DNA of 64,000 nucleotides from SZUA-430 sp040080835 (GTDB lineage: Bacteria; Pseudomonadota; Alphaproteobacteria; Micropepsales; Micropepsaceae). Made by a program: the position numbers and the translations under genes. Shown piece after piece: positions 44,179 through 52,169 of this stretch (positions within the stretch are counted from its first letter, which is position 1; the number at the start of each line of letters is the position of its first letter). Location: the NCBI GenBank assembly GCA_040080835.1, contig JBEBHP010000012.1:1-64000 (forward strand), read 5' to 3'. The notes under the pieces were generated by a model, which saw only the letters and a list, made by a program, of their open reading frames with translations, was not told where the DNA came from and did not search any database.

Positions 44179-44227
44179 AATGGTGCACCCGGAACGATTC
44201 GAACGTCCGACCCCCAGATTCGTAGTC
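44179..44227. repeat. attL: 49-bp direct repeat, displaced tRNA-Arg 3' half
   Basis: Identical over 49 bp to 54527-54575. It contains, on the minus strand, the anticodon arm 3' side, T arm, acceptor strand and CCA of tRNA-Arg, but not the 5' half, so it cannot give a working tRNA. It marks the left end of the integrated element. Confidence 0.93.
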
Positions 44228-44366
44228 GAATTCAGCGTGTGATAGCCGGTGTCATTGCGTGTACATTTTGCGCCAGATGCCGCGAAATACTTGATGATTG
44301 GGTTGTCAGTGAGAGTCAGCGCGAGTAACTGGGATTCAGTGAAACGCGGCACCCCGTTGGAACCCA

Positions 44367-45554
44367 ATGCCAAAACAAACACTGACTGCACGCTTCGTCG
44401 AGACCGTGAAAATTCCGAGTGTTGGCGCACGCGTTGAGTACTGGGACGATCGCCTGGAAGGCTTCGGTCTTCGTGTCACCGATAAGGGATCGAAGACATT
44501 CTTCGTGATGCCGAGACTGCATGGTAAGCGGCTGCGGATCAAAATCGGACGGTACCCGCGCATTGGCCTCGCTGAGGCCCGAAAATTGGCCGCTGACGCC
44601 CTTAACTCGATTGATGGGGGCAATGACCCTCGTCTGACAAAGGCTCCCCCAGGGACTCTAAAATCGACTGCGGACAATTTTGTTGCTCTGCACCTCAGAG
44701 CGAAGCGTAGTGCTGGATGGGCAGATGAGGCGGAACGGTTGCTGACCAAAGAGATCATTCCGCACTGGGGCGCGAGGCGGCTCTCAGAGATCAGCCCAGA
44801 GATGGTGGAAGAGCGGCTCAAGGCGATCGTTGCCCGATCGGGATATACGGCCAATAGGACGCTCGCTGTGCTTCGCAAGATGTTCAAGTGGGCGAAGGTC
44901 CGGCCCAACCCTTGTACTGACATTGAGAAGCCAGGCGAAGAAGTGGCCCGGGACAGGGTGCTAAAGGATCCAGAGATCAGGGCGATCTGGAACGCATCAC
45001 TCAGCCTCGAGCCGGTGTATGGCGGTTTCGTCCGCATGATGTTCATGACGGCACAGCGAAGAGGGGAGGTGGTCCGGCTTCGGTGGCAGGACATCGATGA
45101 ACACTCCAAGCTGTGGGTGATCCCTCGCGAGTTCACAAAAGCGGATCGCGCTCAAACGGTGCCGCTGACCGATGCCGCGATCGACCTGGTGCGGGGGCTG
45201 CCCAATCAGAGCGACCCCGAGCTGCCAGGCTGCGATTGGATCTTCACATCGACCGGGAGCGTGCCGCTCGCCTGCTTCTCGGACATCAAGAACGACATCG
45301 ATGAGGTCGCCAAGGTGAGTGGCTGGCGACTGCACGACATCCGCCGAACGGTTGCCACCAACATGCAGCGCCTGGGTGTCCAGGACTCGGTGATCGAAGC
45401 GGTGCTGAACCACGCGCCCCAGGGCGTCACGCGCAAACACTATGCGCTTTCAAAGTTCGATGCAGAGAAGGCCGCGGCCCTGAAGAAGTGGGGCGAGCGC
45501 CTGGATGCAATCATCAAGAATCAGACTGCCGAGGTGATCCCACTTCGGGCCTGA
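44367..45554 (+). CDS. int: Tyrosine-type site-specific integrase
   Basis: A 395-aa recombinase of the P4/DUF4102 group. N-terminal arm-binding domain (1-90, LTARFVETVKIPSVGARVEYWDD...GRYPRIGLAEARKLA), SAM-like core-binding domain (about 100-180) and catalytic domain with Arg in TAQRRGEVVRLRWQDID, HxxR in LHDIRRTVATNM and Tyr in GVTRKHYA. Such integrases use tRNA 3' ends, which agrees with the tRNA-Arg att sites. An arm-type candidate (GGAACCCAA) overlaps its start. Confidence 0.95.
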   Translation: MPKQTLTARFVETVKIPSVGARVEYWDDRLEGFGLRVTDKGSKTFFVMPRLHGKRLRIKIGRYPRIGLAEARKLAADALNSIDGGNDPRLTKAPPGTLKSTADNFVALHLRAKRSAGWADEAERLLTKEIIPHWGARRLSEISPEMVEERLKAIVARSGYTANRTLAVLRKMFKWAKVRPNPCTDIEKPGEEVARDRVLKDPEIRAIWNASLSLEPVYGGFVRMMFMTAQRRGEVVRLRWQDIDEHSKLWVIPREFTKADRAQTVPLTDAAIDLVRGLPNQSDPELPGCDWIFTSTGSVPLACFSDIKNDIDEVAKVSGWRLHDIRRTVATNMQRLGVQDSVIEAVLNHAPQGVTRKHYALSKFDAEKAAALKKWGERLDAIIKNQTAEVIPLRA

Positions 45555-45570
45555 TAGTCGGCGGAATGCG

Positions 45571-45990
45571 ATGAACAAACATCGCAACCGCCTAACCACA
45601 ACCCCAGTTATGAGGACTGAGACAATGGCTAAATCAAATCTGAAGCTTGCAGGCGCCAACCGCAAGCCAAACAATGACGGCGTATCGTTCTTCGGAAATC
45701 ACAAGCCGACGAAGATAAATCCGTTCCCCCGAGATTTTTGGAAGATTGAGGAAACTGGCGACTGGGGGACCGATAACGATATCGGGAAAAAGGCGGCGAT
45801 CGAATTGGCGAAATATATGACGGTGAAAGACATGTCGCCGATACTGGGTTCCGTCGTTATGTCCATGATTGAAAAGGGGCGTTATGGAGGAGTTGAAGTC
45901 GGCTTCCTGCACTTCTTTGCGGAGCATGCGATGAACAGCTTCGTCAACCGGCTTGAAGGGTCGAGCTTGAAGGGTGGCCGCAATGGCTAA
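45571..45990 (+). CDS. Element-borne protein of unknown function
   Basis: A 139-aa protein (or 121 aa from ATG 45625, which has GAGGA upstream). No signal peptide or membrane helix. Central polar region (INPFPRDFWKIEETGDWGTDNDIGKKAAIELAKYMTVKDM) and a helical end. It starts 16 bp after int and overlaps the next gene by 8 bp, so all three are probably cotranscribed. No family recognised. Confidence 0.65.
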   Translation: MNKHRNRLTTTPVMRTETMAKSNLKLAGANRKPNNDGVSFFGNHKPTKINPFPRDFWKIEETGDWGTDNDIGKKAAIELAKYMTVKDMSPILGSVVMSMIEKGRYGGVEVGFLHFFAEHAMNSFVNRLEGSSLKGGRNG

Positions 45991-46399
45991 GGCGATAAGT
46001 TTCCCAACCGATTTGCGCGCGCTCGATATCTTTGATCGCGTCCCCAAAGACTGCGTTTTGCACAAACAGGACGACGGCGCTCACGAGCCTCACATACACA
46101 TGGGCGAGCTCGCGGTGATCGACCCGACACAATGCGATGTCATACAAGGTGAGCTGTACTTAATCCGCTTCCCGAGGGAGGGGTCGGAGAGGATTTTTCA
46201 AGTGAACCTCAGAATGAATTCATCCGCGAACGTAATGACCGCGAGCTTTCAACCACTCAACCGTCCGCAGTCCCGCGAGGATCTCGACGACTGGCTGAGG
46301 ACCGGCCGGCAGCTTTACATGGGGGACTGCGGGCTCATCGCACGCCTTTTGCCGGAGTATATTGTCGGCCGAGTGATTGGAGTGTTGCAGCCGCTGTAA
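45983..46399 (+). CDS. S24/LexA-like peptidase-fold protein, probably degenerate
   Basis: A 138-aa protein. The pattern MGELAVIDPTQCDVIQGELYLIRF...IFQVNL...YIVGRVIGVLQPL resembles the C-terminal S24 domain of phage repressors and LexA (GD-V-VDP, dG-lyliR, GRVvGV). No N-terminal DNA-binding domain is present, and I cannot point to a clear catalytic Ser/Lys pair. GTG 45974 or ATG 45983 are both possible. It could be a repressor partner sensing induction; the call is weak. Confidence 0.45.
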   Translation: MAKAISFPTDLRALDIFDRVPKDCVLHKQDDGAHEPHIHMGELAVIDPTQCDVIQGELYLIRFPREGSERIFQVNLRMNSSANVMTASFQPLNRPQSREDLDDWLRTGRQLYMGDCGLIARLLPEYIVGRVIGVLQPL

Positions 46400-46455
46400 G
46401 CATCAGGCTGAAATGCATTCAAGGTGGCGCGCGCTGCGCCACTTTTTGCTTGATC

Positions 46456-47091
46456 CTAAATCGCCGCAAGCACCGATGGCAGTCGGCTTTGATGCAGCGC
46501 CCATGCTGCCGTTGTTGAGCACATCCAAGACGTCGCCTCGATAATCTCGCCATGCATCCCGGCAAGGTTTACGAGAAAAATTGGCTCGTGGTGAGCGATT
46601 CGATTCCTAAACCGTCGAAGGGCATTGAACCGCCTATGCACCCGATCGCGACGCATCGGCGCGCCCTGCTCTCGAAACGCCGCATGGAGTGTCTGACGCC
46701 AAAGTGTCGCGTCATATCGTGGCCCAAGCAGCCCCACCCAAAACCCAAAACTCATTTCGGCCACAATTGAACCGACCGTAATTACTTTTTTTGATTGTCT
46801 CAGGTCAGCGATTTTTTCCTGCAAGCTTTTGACCGCATCTTGAGCGAAGGGAGGGCGACCATTTTGGAACCAATCCGACCCATGGACGTTGGACAATCGC
46901 TCATTAAGCTTGTTTCTAAAGCAAACCTCCATGCACTGCAGTGGTGTGTAAAATGCCTCTGACAGGCGAGTGTTTCTCTCATATAAAGCGAGTGCCTGGT
47001 CGAGGTCGTTTCCCGTCGCAGCGAAATATTTGTTCAAACGCTCGTGTGACAAGCCGAGTTTTATTGCGGGGTTGTGCGTTCCGTTTCGCAA
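46456..47091 (-). CDS. HEPN-domain Abi-like (AbiD/AbiF family) abortive infection candidate
   Basis: A 211-aa protein with the Abi_2-like layout: an N-terminal LSHERLNKYFAATGNDLDQALALYERNTRLSEAFYTPLQCMEVCFRNKLNERL and a C-terminal RRFRNRIAHHEPIF. The latter gives the HEPN RNase motif R162-x4-H167 (RNRIAH). Family members are linked to abortive phage infection, presumably by RNA cleavage. It stands alone on the minus strand within the satellite-like element and looks AT-richer than its neighbours, as expected of cargo. Confidence 0.78.
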   Translation of the reverse strand: MRNGTHNPAIKLGLSHERLNKYFAATGNDLDQALALYERNTRLSEAFYTPLQCMEVCFRNKLNERLSNVHGSDWFQNGRPPFAQDAVKSLQEKIADLRQSKKVITVGSIVAEMSFGFWVGLLGPRYDATLWRQTLHAAFREQGAPMRRDRVHRRFNALRRFRNRIAHHEPIFLVNLAGMHGEIIEATSWMCSTTAAWALHQSRLPSVLAAI

Positions 47092-47139
47092 AGAATTTAC
47101 TTGCCGTTAGCGAATTTGCAATCATATTAGAGCGGTACA

Positions 47140-47179
47140 CCCCGGGTCGGCCTCTGCCTGCAAAGGCACGCTCCCGGGG
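47140..47179. repeat. Inverted repeat between tape measure and Abi genes
   Basis: Arms CCCCGGG (47140-47146) and CCCGGGG (47173-47179) enclose a smaller hairpin TGCC-TGCAAA-GGCA. No T-run on either side, so it is not a clear terminator. It lies about 50-90 bp upstream of the Abi-like start and may act on either gene. Confidence 0.4.
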
Positions 47180-47290
47180 TCAGTCATTTTGGTAGGTTTT
47201 AGCGCCGTGTACAATCGAGATTTTGTGGCGCACTGCCGGTTCAACACCACCCCTGTGTTTTCTCGAGAGTTGCCGCTCGGTTCGAGCTAC

Positions 47291-48979
47291 CTAGAAGGCG
47301 CCGCCCAGGGCATTGCGCCTTTGCTTGTCGACCATCAGTTTGGGCATGAGCCGGATCAGGTCTTGCTTGTCCTTGTCGAGCATCTGCCTGATCTCGGCTG
47401 TGTTCGATCCGCTCGAGTTGATCGTGGGTGAGTAGACCAGACCGCCGCTGCGGCCGCCCATGCGGTTGTTCGGAATGATGTTGCCTGGCACCTTCGGGAT
47501 GAACATCTCGGGGCCGCGTTCGCCGACCATGTAGGCGTTGCCTGGTGATGTCGTGCCGCCGGATGCAAGGCCGCCAGACGCCGCTTTAGAGAGATACCCG
47601 CCGAGACCACCGTCGCCGAAAATCTGGCCTGTGATTCCCTGTATGGCCTGCAGGAAGAGTTGCTTTGCGATGAGCTGTCCCATGCTCTGCAGCAGCTCCC
47701 CGATCGCTTCCTGCGCCGACTTCGCTCCCGTCGCCATGTCGGTGAAAGCGTTGGCCATGCCGTTCTCAATCTCATCGCCGATCTGTTTCCACTGAGCCTG
47801 CAGTGTCTTCAGCTTTGCCTGGGCCTCGGTGGCCTTCACCACCGCCTCAACTTTCTTGACGATCGCTGCCCGTTCCTTTTCTGTCAGGTCGATGCCCGCC
47901 CTGGCGAGCTGGTTGCGGATCTCCTCTTGCAGCGCCGCCGCCTGTTCGGTGCGGGTCAGTTGGGCAAGCTCAAAGTCGAGATCGTCGATGACGGCCTGGT
48001 ATTGTTCGGCGGCCTTCTTGGCCTCGTCGAACGCCTTGTCTGTTGTGTTGCCCTTGTCGCCGCTACCAAAGATGTTGTTCACATCCGGTGTCGAGATCGT
48101 ATGCTTCGGCCCCAGGTCTTTCACCGGGTGAGCCGCGATCGCTGCCCGCAGGTTGCGCTGCATCCTGGTCTCGGCCTTGAACTCGGCGTTCTTGACCATG
48201 AGATCGTTGAACTCGGCGAGCTTGTCCATCGCCGGGGTGAGGGCCGCAATGAAGCCGCTCTCGAGGAAGGACGCGACACCCTCGATACGCTGGTAGAATA
48301 CCTGCGTCGCATCGTTGGCCTTGTCGAGCTGGGTTGCCATCTCTTTGGTCTTGACCGCGGATTTCGGCATGGCCGCCATCATGTCGAGCAGTGCCTGCGT
48401 GCCGTCTTTGAGTATGGGAACCAGCTCGTCGCCGTTCTTGCCCATGAGCTTCGCGGCGATCGCGGCCTCTTTTGCCGGGTCTTGGATCTGCTTGAACGAT
48501 CCCGCCAAGGCGATCATCACTTCGTCGGTTTGCGCGCCCGACTTCACCAACTCTAGCAGCCCGAGTGCCTTGAAGGCCCGCTGCATCTCATCGCTGCCGC
48601 CCTTGGCTTCACCCATAGCCTTGTTCAGCTTCTTGAGTCCGGCATCCATCGCTGCGGCCGACGAACCATTTTGTTCAGCCGCGAAGCGAAGGCGTTGCAG
48701 CGCCTCGATGCCGACGTTGGCTTGCGCCGACATATCGACGAGCTCGGCACCCAGTGCGTCGAGCTTTGATTGGTATTGCCCAATCGCGCGCACGGCTGAG
48801 ACAGCGAGCCCGAGCGTCACCGCGCGACCGATCATGGTCATGCCGCTTGAGACCTTATTCGACACGCTAGCAGCGGTATTTCCAAAGACTTTTAATTCCG
48901 AGGAGAGGCCGGTTAGCTTGCCGTTCAAGTCGCGCGTGTCGCCGACGAATTTGACTGACAGTTGGTCGATCTGGGCCAT
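47291..48979 (-). CDS. Phage tail tape measure protein
   Basis: A 562-aa protein. The N-terminus (VKFVGDTRDLNGKLTGLSSELKVFGNTAASVSNKV...GRAVTLGLAV) and helical middle are typical of tape measure proteins. The C-terminal ASGGLASGGTTSPGNAYMVGERGPEMFIPKVPG is the lambda-H-like tail end motif. It is short for the family, implying a short tail or reduced protein, but both ends look intact. It lies 88 bp downstream of the capsid gene without any other tail gene. Confidence 0.85.
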   Translation of the reverse strand: MAQIDQLSVKFVGDTRDLNGKLTGLSSELKVFGNTAASVSNKVSSGMTMIGRAVTLGLAVSAVRAIGQYQSKLDALGAELVDMSAQANVGIEALQRLRFAAEQNGSSAAAMDAGLKKLNKAMGEAKGGSDEMQRAFKALGLLELVKSGAQTDEVMIALAGSFKQIQDPAKEAAIAAKLMGKNGDELVPILKDGTQALLDMMAAMPKSAVKTKEMATQLDKANDATQVFYQRIEGVASFLESGFIAALTPAMDKLAEFNDLMVKNAEFKAETRMQRNLRAAIAAHPVKDLGPKHTISTPDVNNIFGSGDKGNTTDKAFDEAKKAAEQYQAVIDDLDFELAQLTRTEQAAALQEEIRNQLARAGIDLTEKERAAIVKKVEAVVKATEAQAKLKTLQAQWKQIGDEIENGMANAFTDMATGAKSAQEAIGELLQSMGQLIAKQLFLQAIQGITGQIFGDGGLGGYLSKAASGGLASGGTTSPGNAYMVGERGPEMFIPKVPGNIIPNNRMGGRSGGLVYSPTINSSGSNTAEIRQMLDKDKQDLIRLMPKLMVDKQRRNALGGAF

Positions 48980-49067
48980 CGCGTTTTGATCCTTTCATTC
49001 TGCGCTGATGCGGATTGATGCGCGGGCAACTTGTGTAGAGTTGCCCGCCGCTTCTCGAATGGCGATC

Positions 49068-50258
49068 TTACGAGGCCGCGAACTTCATGAGCTTGATCGC
49101 TTCATAGTTAGTCACGTCACCGCCGGTTCGCTTGGTGCTATACAGCTTGACGTATGGCGGTGCTGTGTAGGGGTCCCGCATCATCCGGATGCCGAAGCGA
49201 TCGACGATGGTGTAACCCTCTTTGAAGTTGCCATATGCGATCGAGTAGCTGTTGGCGGCGATCGCCGGCATGTCTTCAGCGAAGACCACCGGAGATCCGA
49301 AGAGCATGGGTGGTTCGCCCTTGGACACCGCCTCGGACCAGATGTATCGCCCGGTGCTGTCTTTGAAGATCGCGACTTGCGCTGCCGTGTCCGAGTTCAT
49401 CAGCCAAACCGCATCCGCTCTGTACTCGGCCTTCAAGCTGTACTTCAACAATTGAAGTTTGTCGGCCGGGTTGGACGCTGCGAATGCACCTGCGGCACCG
49501 CTGGCGATATAGCCGAGGCTGCCCCGGGCATACGATGCGTTGTCGATCGCAGTGTGTGACAGGAAGCCTGTCGGCTGCGTGACGCCATCGCCAGAGACGA
49601 ACGCCAGGTTCTCTTTGCGAGCAAAGCGACTGGCGATCTTTTCAGCGATCCAGTTCTCGATGTCGAGCCTGGAGTCGTCGAGCAGTTTCTGTGTCACCTT
49701 CGGCGCCGCGTAGATTTCGTGGCAAGGGATGTGCAATTTCGCCAACTGAGCCGTGGTCGTGTCTGTCCGCGAGCTCATCTCACCAACCCAACCGCTTCCA
49801 GTGTCGTCCTTGTCGACCAGGACATCTAGCGCGCTTGTTGAGACCGTCTCCACTCTTGCAACCTGGCGCATCGGCGAGGTTTGCAAGACGGTTTTCACAA
49901 TGCGTGCACTCCACTCCTCTGGCACAGAGTAGCCGCCGTCGGGGTCGGAACCAACCGACATGTCCTTGGTCTCGATGCCGGCGCGAAGGAACTTGTCCCA
50001 AACCTTCGTGCTTGGCTTGTCGTTGCCACTGTGGCTCAGCCCCATTCGATTAAAGCGCATCTCGATATCGTCAATGCGCAAATTGAACTGCCTTTCCAGT
50101 CCGCTGAAGCGTTCGTTTTGCTTTTTGCCGATTTCCTCAAGGACGGATTTCACGTCCAGAACATCGTCATCGTCACGCTCTTTCGTCTCGAGCAGTCCGA
50201 GCTGTGCAAGCCGGATGAGCTCAGGGCTTACCGGCGGTATGCTTCCTTTGTTTTTCAT
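49068..50258 (-). CDS. HK97-type major capsid protein
   Basis: A 396-aa phage shell protein. Residues 1-105 are a coiled-coil scaffold-like delta region (VLEEIGKKQNERFSGLERQFNLRIDDIEMRFNRM) expected to be removed by the protease. The core has GYSVPEEWSARIVKTVLQTSPMRQVARV, WVGEMSSRTDTTTAQLAKLHIPCHEIYAAPKVTQKLLDDSRLDIENWIAEKIA and VSGDGVTQPTGFL. ATG 50258 opens inside the protease gene (38-bp overlap), with AGGA 9 bp upstream. Confidence 0.93.
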   Translation of the reverse strand: MKNKGSIPPVSPELIRLAQLGLLETKERDDDDVLDVKSVLEEIGKKQNERFSGLERQFNLRIDDIEMRFNRMGLSHSGNDKPSTKVWDKFLRAGIETKDMSVGSDPDGGYSVPEEWSARIVKTVLQTSPMRQVARVETVSTSALDVLVDKDDTGSGWVGEMSSRTDTTTAQLAKLHIPCHEIYAAPKVTQKLLDDSRLDIENWIAEKIASRFARKENLAFVSGDGVTQPTGFLSHTAIDNASYARGSLGYIASGAAGAFAASNPADKLQLLKYSLKAEYRADAVWLMNSDTAAQVAIFKDSTGRYIWSEAVSKGEPPMLFGSPVVFAEDMPAIAANSYSIAYGNFKEGYTIVDRFGIRMMRDPYTAPPYVKLYSTKRTGGDVTNYEAIKLMKFAAS

Positions 50259-50925
50259 CTTTTCGTTCCTGTGATTGGTCGATAACGGCCGCGAAGGCGC
50301 GAAGCCCCTCGGCCAGTTCAACCGCACGTGAACGGGCGTCTCGCTCGTCATAGGCGGGCAGCGACTTCCAAGCTTGCGCCAAGATTTTCGCTTGCGTTCT
50401 TGAGAAGCCGCCATCAAGCAAAAGCCCCTCATATTCGCGAATGGTTTTGATATCTCGGGCGTTGACGCTCAACACTCTCGCGCTGGCGTTCGCCGGAAAC
50501 GTGACCAGTGAAATTTCCCAGAGGTCTATTTTTTTAAGCAGGCGGCCGCTTCGATCTTTGAGCGCCGCCGCCTCGATCGTCTGGAAGCCAATGGATAGAC
50601 CCCGCAGCGCCCCTTGCTTCATGAGCGCGAGCGCCTCGCGGGCCTTCTCGACCTCGAGCACCAGCCGGCCCGCGACCTTGAGACCGCGCTCGTCTTCGGA
50701 GATCGAGTGCCACACCCCGACCGGCGCCTTGACGTCGTGATGCAGTAGCAATGCGACTCGGGAGCCTCGCTGTTCGTGCTTCTTGAGTGACGCGCCGAAC
50801 GCGCCGCGAGCGATAACGTCGCCGTATGAATCCGGGGTGTCATCGAAGGTCGAAGCGTAGCCGTGAAAGACGCCGGTGCTTTCGTTGACTTCCTTAAGCT
50901 CGAAATTGTAGGGACGCGTTGCCAT
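50221..50925 (-). CDS. HK97 family prohead protease
   Basis: A 234-aa serine protease that matures the capsid. Typical marks: VFHGYASTFDDTPDSYGDVIARGAF, ALLLHHDVKAPVGVW (catalytic His), LRGLSIGFQ (catalytic Ser) and KIDLWEISLVTFPANASARV. ATG 50925 has AAGGA 8 bp upstream; a TTG start at 50931 is less likely. Overlaps the upstream gene by 1 bp and the capsid gene by 38 bp. Confidence 0.92.
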   Translation of the reverse strand: MATRPYNFELKEVNESTGVFHGYASTFDDTPDSYGDVIARGAFGASLKKHEQRGSRVALLLHHDVKAPVGVWHSISEDERGLKVAGRLVLEVEKAREALALMKQGALRGLSIGFQTIEAAALKDRSGRLLKKIDLWEISLVTFPANASARVLSVNARDIKTIREYEGLLLDGGFSRTQAKILAQAWKSLPAYDERDARSRAVELAEGLRAFAAVIDQSQERKDEKQRKHTAGKP

Positions 50926-51188
50926 CAGCAAGTTCCTTCTGTGTGCGTGGAGGCGAGCTTAACTACTGCCGGAGATGCGCTCTTTACCCAACGATCGCCA
51001 ATTACCGCGCCAACGTACTTTGCAGTGTCTTCGTGTGTGTATCTCGCAAGCATGCACTCAATTGAGCAATGCACGAGAGACGCCAAAACTTCCATTGGAT
51101 GGCATCCACGATCAACCATTTGCTTGGCCAATTCATCAAAGCGCTGAACCAGTTCCGCATTCGGTCCGTAAGACTTTTGAATTCTCAT
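50925..51188 (-). CDS. Small element protein ahead of the protease
   Basis: An 87-aa protein, mostly helical (NAELVQRFDELAKQMVDRGCHPMEVLASLVHCSIECMLARYTHEDTAKYVGAVIGD). The stop overlaps the protease start (ATGA). No known family; in this spot phages usually carry a portal, which this plainly is not. Perhaps a small regulator or connector. Confidence 0.6.
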   Translation of the reverse strand: MRIQKSYGPNAELVQRFDELAKQMVDRGCHPMEVLASLVHCSIECMLARYTHEDTAKYVGAVIGDRWVKSASPAVVKLASTHTEGTC

Positions 51189-51206
51189 TGCCGTCCCTGA
51201 ATTTGT

Positions 51207-51833
51207 TTAGCGAGCGTAACCACCTGAACTGTCGAAGAAACTAAGTTGCGCTTGCACGAGCATGTAAAGCTTCCACCTGGCTTCGATGGGTAAGACGTTC
51301 GTTTTGTACGGAGAAAAATCACCGTCTTTGCCTGAGGCGAGTGTCCCAAAGACCGACGCGGTTTTATCTTTCCATTCGACAATTGCTGAAGGGTGGGATC
51401 GATCGATGTGGATGATTGCGCTGCCAATCAGATCCAGGAGTTCACCACCCATTGTGTAGTCAGCCTGAAACAGCGCGCCGAGGTTTGGAAAAGGCTTAAG
51501 CTTTTCCAGATCGAGCTTGAGCCCCCGATCCTCAATCGCGAGTCGGTTGACTTCAAGTTCCCGCTTGTTTTTCGCGGTGAGCGGTTTGAGCGACCTGTAC
51601 TCAATCAATTGGTGTGCCGCGCGTGTAGGGCGGGGCGTCGCCAATACAGCGAGAATCAATTCGCCGAAGTCGTCAAAATCAAATTGCGCATACGCTCCAC
51701 CAACGCTTTTTGGAAGCAACCCTTCATTCAAAAGGTCTCGCGCGATGAGCTCCACTTCTGACTCGCTGCGCATTGTGTTTTCACAAACGGTTGCGATCGC
51801 GCGTGACAGGGTTTGCCGTCGTTTGGTGGCCAT
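51207..51833 (-). CDS. First gene of the capsid operon, unknown function
   Basis: A 208-aa protein starting MATKRRQTLSRAIA; ATG 51833, or TTG 51851, whose codon itself is part of a TTGGAG stretch. Contains FDFDDFGELILAVLATPRPTRAAHQLIEYRSLKPLTAKNKREL and a C-terminal WKLYMLVQAQLSFFDSSGGYAR. No ATPase or HTH motif is visible, so it is not an obvious terminase. Divergent from alpA, 18 bp before the next gene. Confidence 0.65.
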   Translation of the reverse strand: MATKRRQTLSRAIATVCENTMRSESEVELIARDLLNEGLLPKSVGGAYAQFDFDDFGELILAVLATPRPTRAAHQLIEYRSLKPLTAKNKRELEVNRLAIEDRGLKLDLEKLKPFPNLGALFQADYTMGGELLDLIGSAIIHIDRSHPSAIVEWKDKTASVFGTLASGKDGDFSPYKTNVLPIEARWKLYMLVQAQLSFFDSSGGYAR

Positions 51834-51932
51834 GTCTGCTGGTATCTCCAAGATCGTGATTGCATTTACGATCCTGTTATGACATTAAACACATATAGTT
51901 AGCAAGCGAGCAAACAATATCAAGGATGTCCA
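51834..51932. promoter_or_regulatory. Divergent promoter region between capsid operon and alpA
   Basis: 99 bp, AT-rich against its surroundings. TTGCAT (51862-51867) and TATGAC about 17 bp on look like a plus-strand promoter, and CATATAGTT lies nearer alpA. An ATCGT/ACGAT inverted pair (51854-51876) might be an operator, perhaps for AlpA or a helper phage protein. No mapped evidence. Confidence 0.4.
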
Positions 51933-52169
51933 ATGAACGTACTTTCTGAAAAGCGGTTTCTTCGATGGACGCAAATCGCGAGGCGAATTCCACTGTGCAG
52001 GCACCAAGTCAACAACTTGGTCAAAGCAGGCAAATTCCCTGAGCCAATCCGACTCGGGCCGAACAGCGTCGCCTGGTCAGAGCAGGAAATCGAGCAATGG
52101 CTTGCGGATCGGATGGCCGCGCGAATGCGAGCGCCACAGCGGAAAGATGAAGCTAAGCCAGCGGCATGA
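51933..52169 (+). CDS. alpA: AlpA family transcriptional regulator
   Basis: A 78-aa MerR-like winged helix protein: FLRWTQIARRIPLCRHQVNNLVKAGKFPEPIRLGPNSVAWSEQEIEQWLADR. AlpA-type proteins are the hallmark activators in P4-like and Gram-negative PICI satellites and regulate int or the replication operon. AAGGATG precedes the start. The stop overlaps the rep start by 4 bp (ATGA). Confidence 0.92.
   Translation: MNVLSEKRFLRWTQIARRIPLCRHQVNNLVKAGKFPEPIRLGPNSVAWSEQEIEQWLADRMAARMRAPQRKDEAKPAA

Noticed and set aside
44182..44228. A second tRNA-Arg gene at the left end of the element
   Set aside because: Only the 3' half is present; the D arm, 5' acceptor strand and 5' anticodon stem are missing, so it is the att duplicate.
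47140..47179. Terminator of the tape measure operon
   Set aside because: Inverted repeat lacks a T-run on either strand.
47660..48556. 298-aa plus-strand frame opposite the tape measure gene
   Set aside because: Composition and position mark it as a shadow; the minus-strand protein has recognisable tape measure ends.
51207..51833. Possible small or large terminase
   Set aside because: No Walker motifs, nuclease motif or HTH could be seen; left as unknown.
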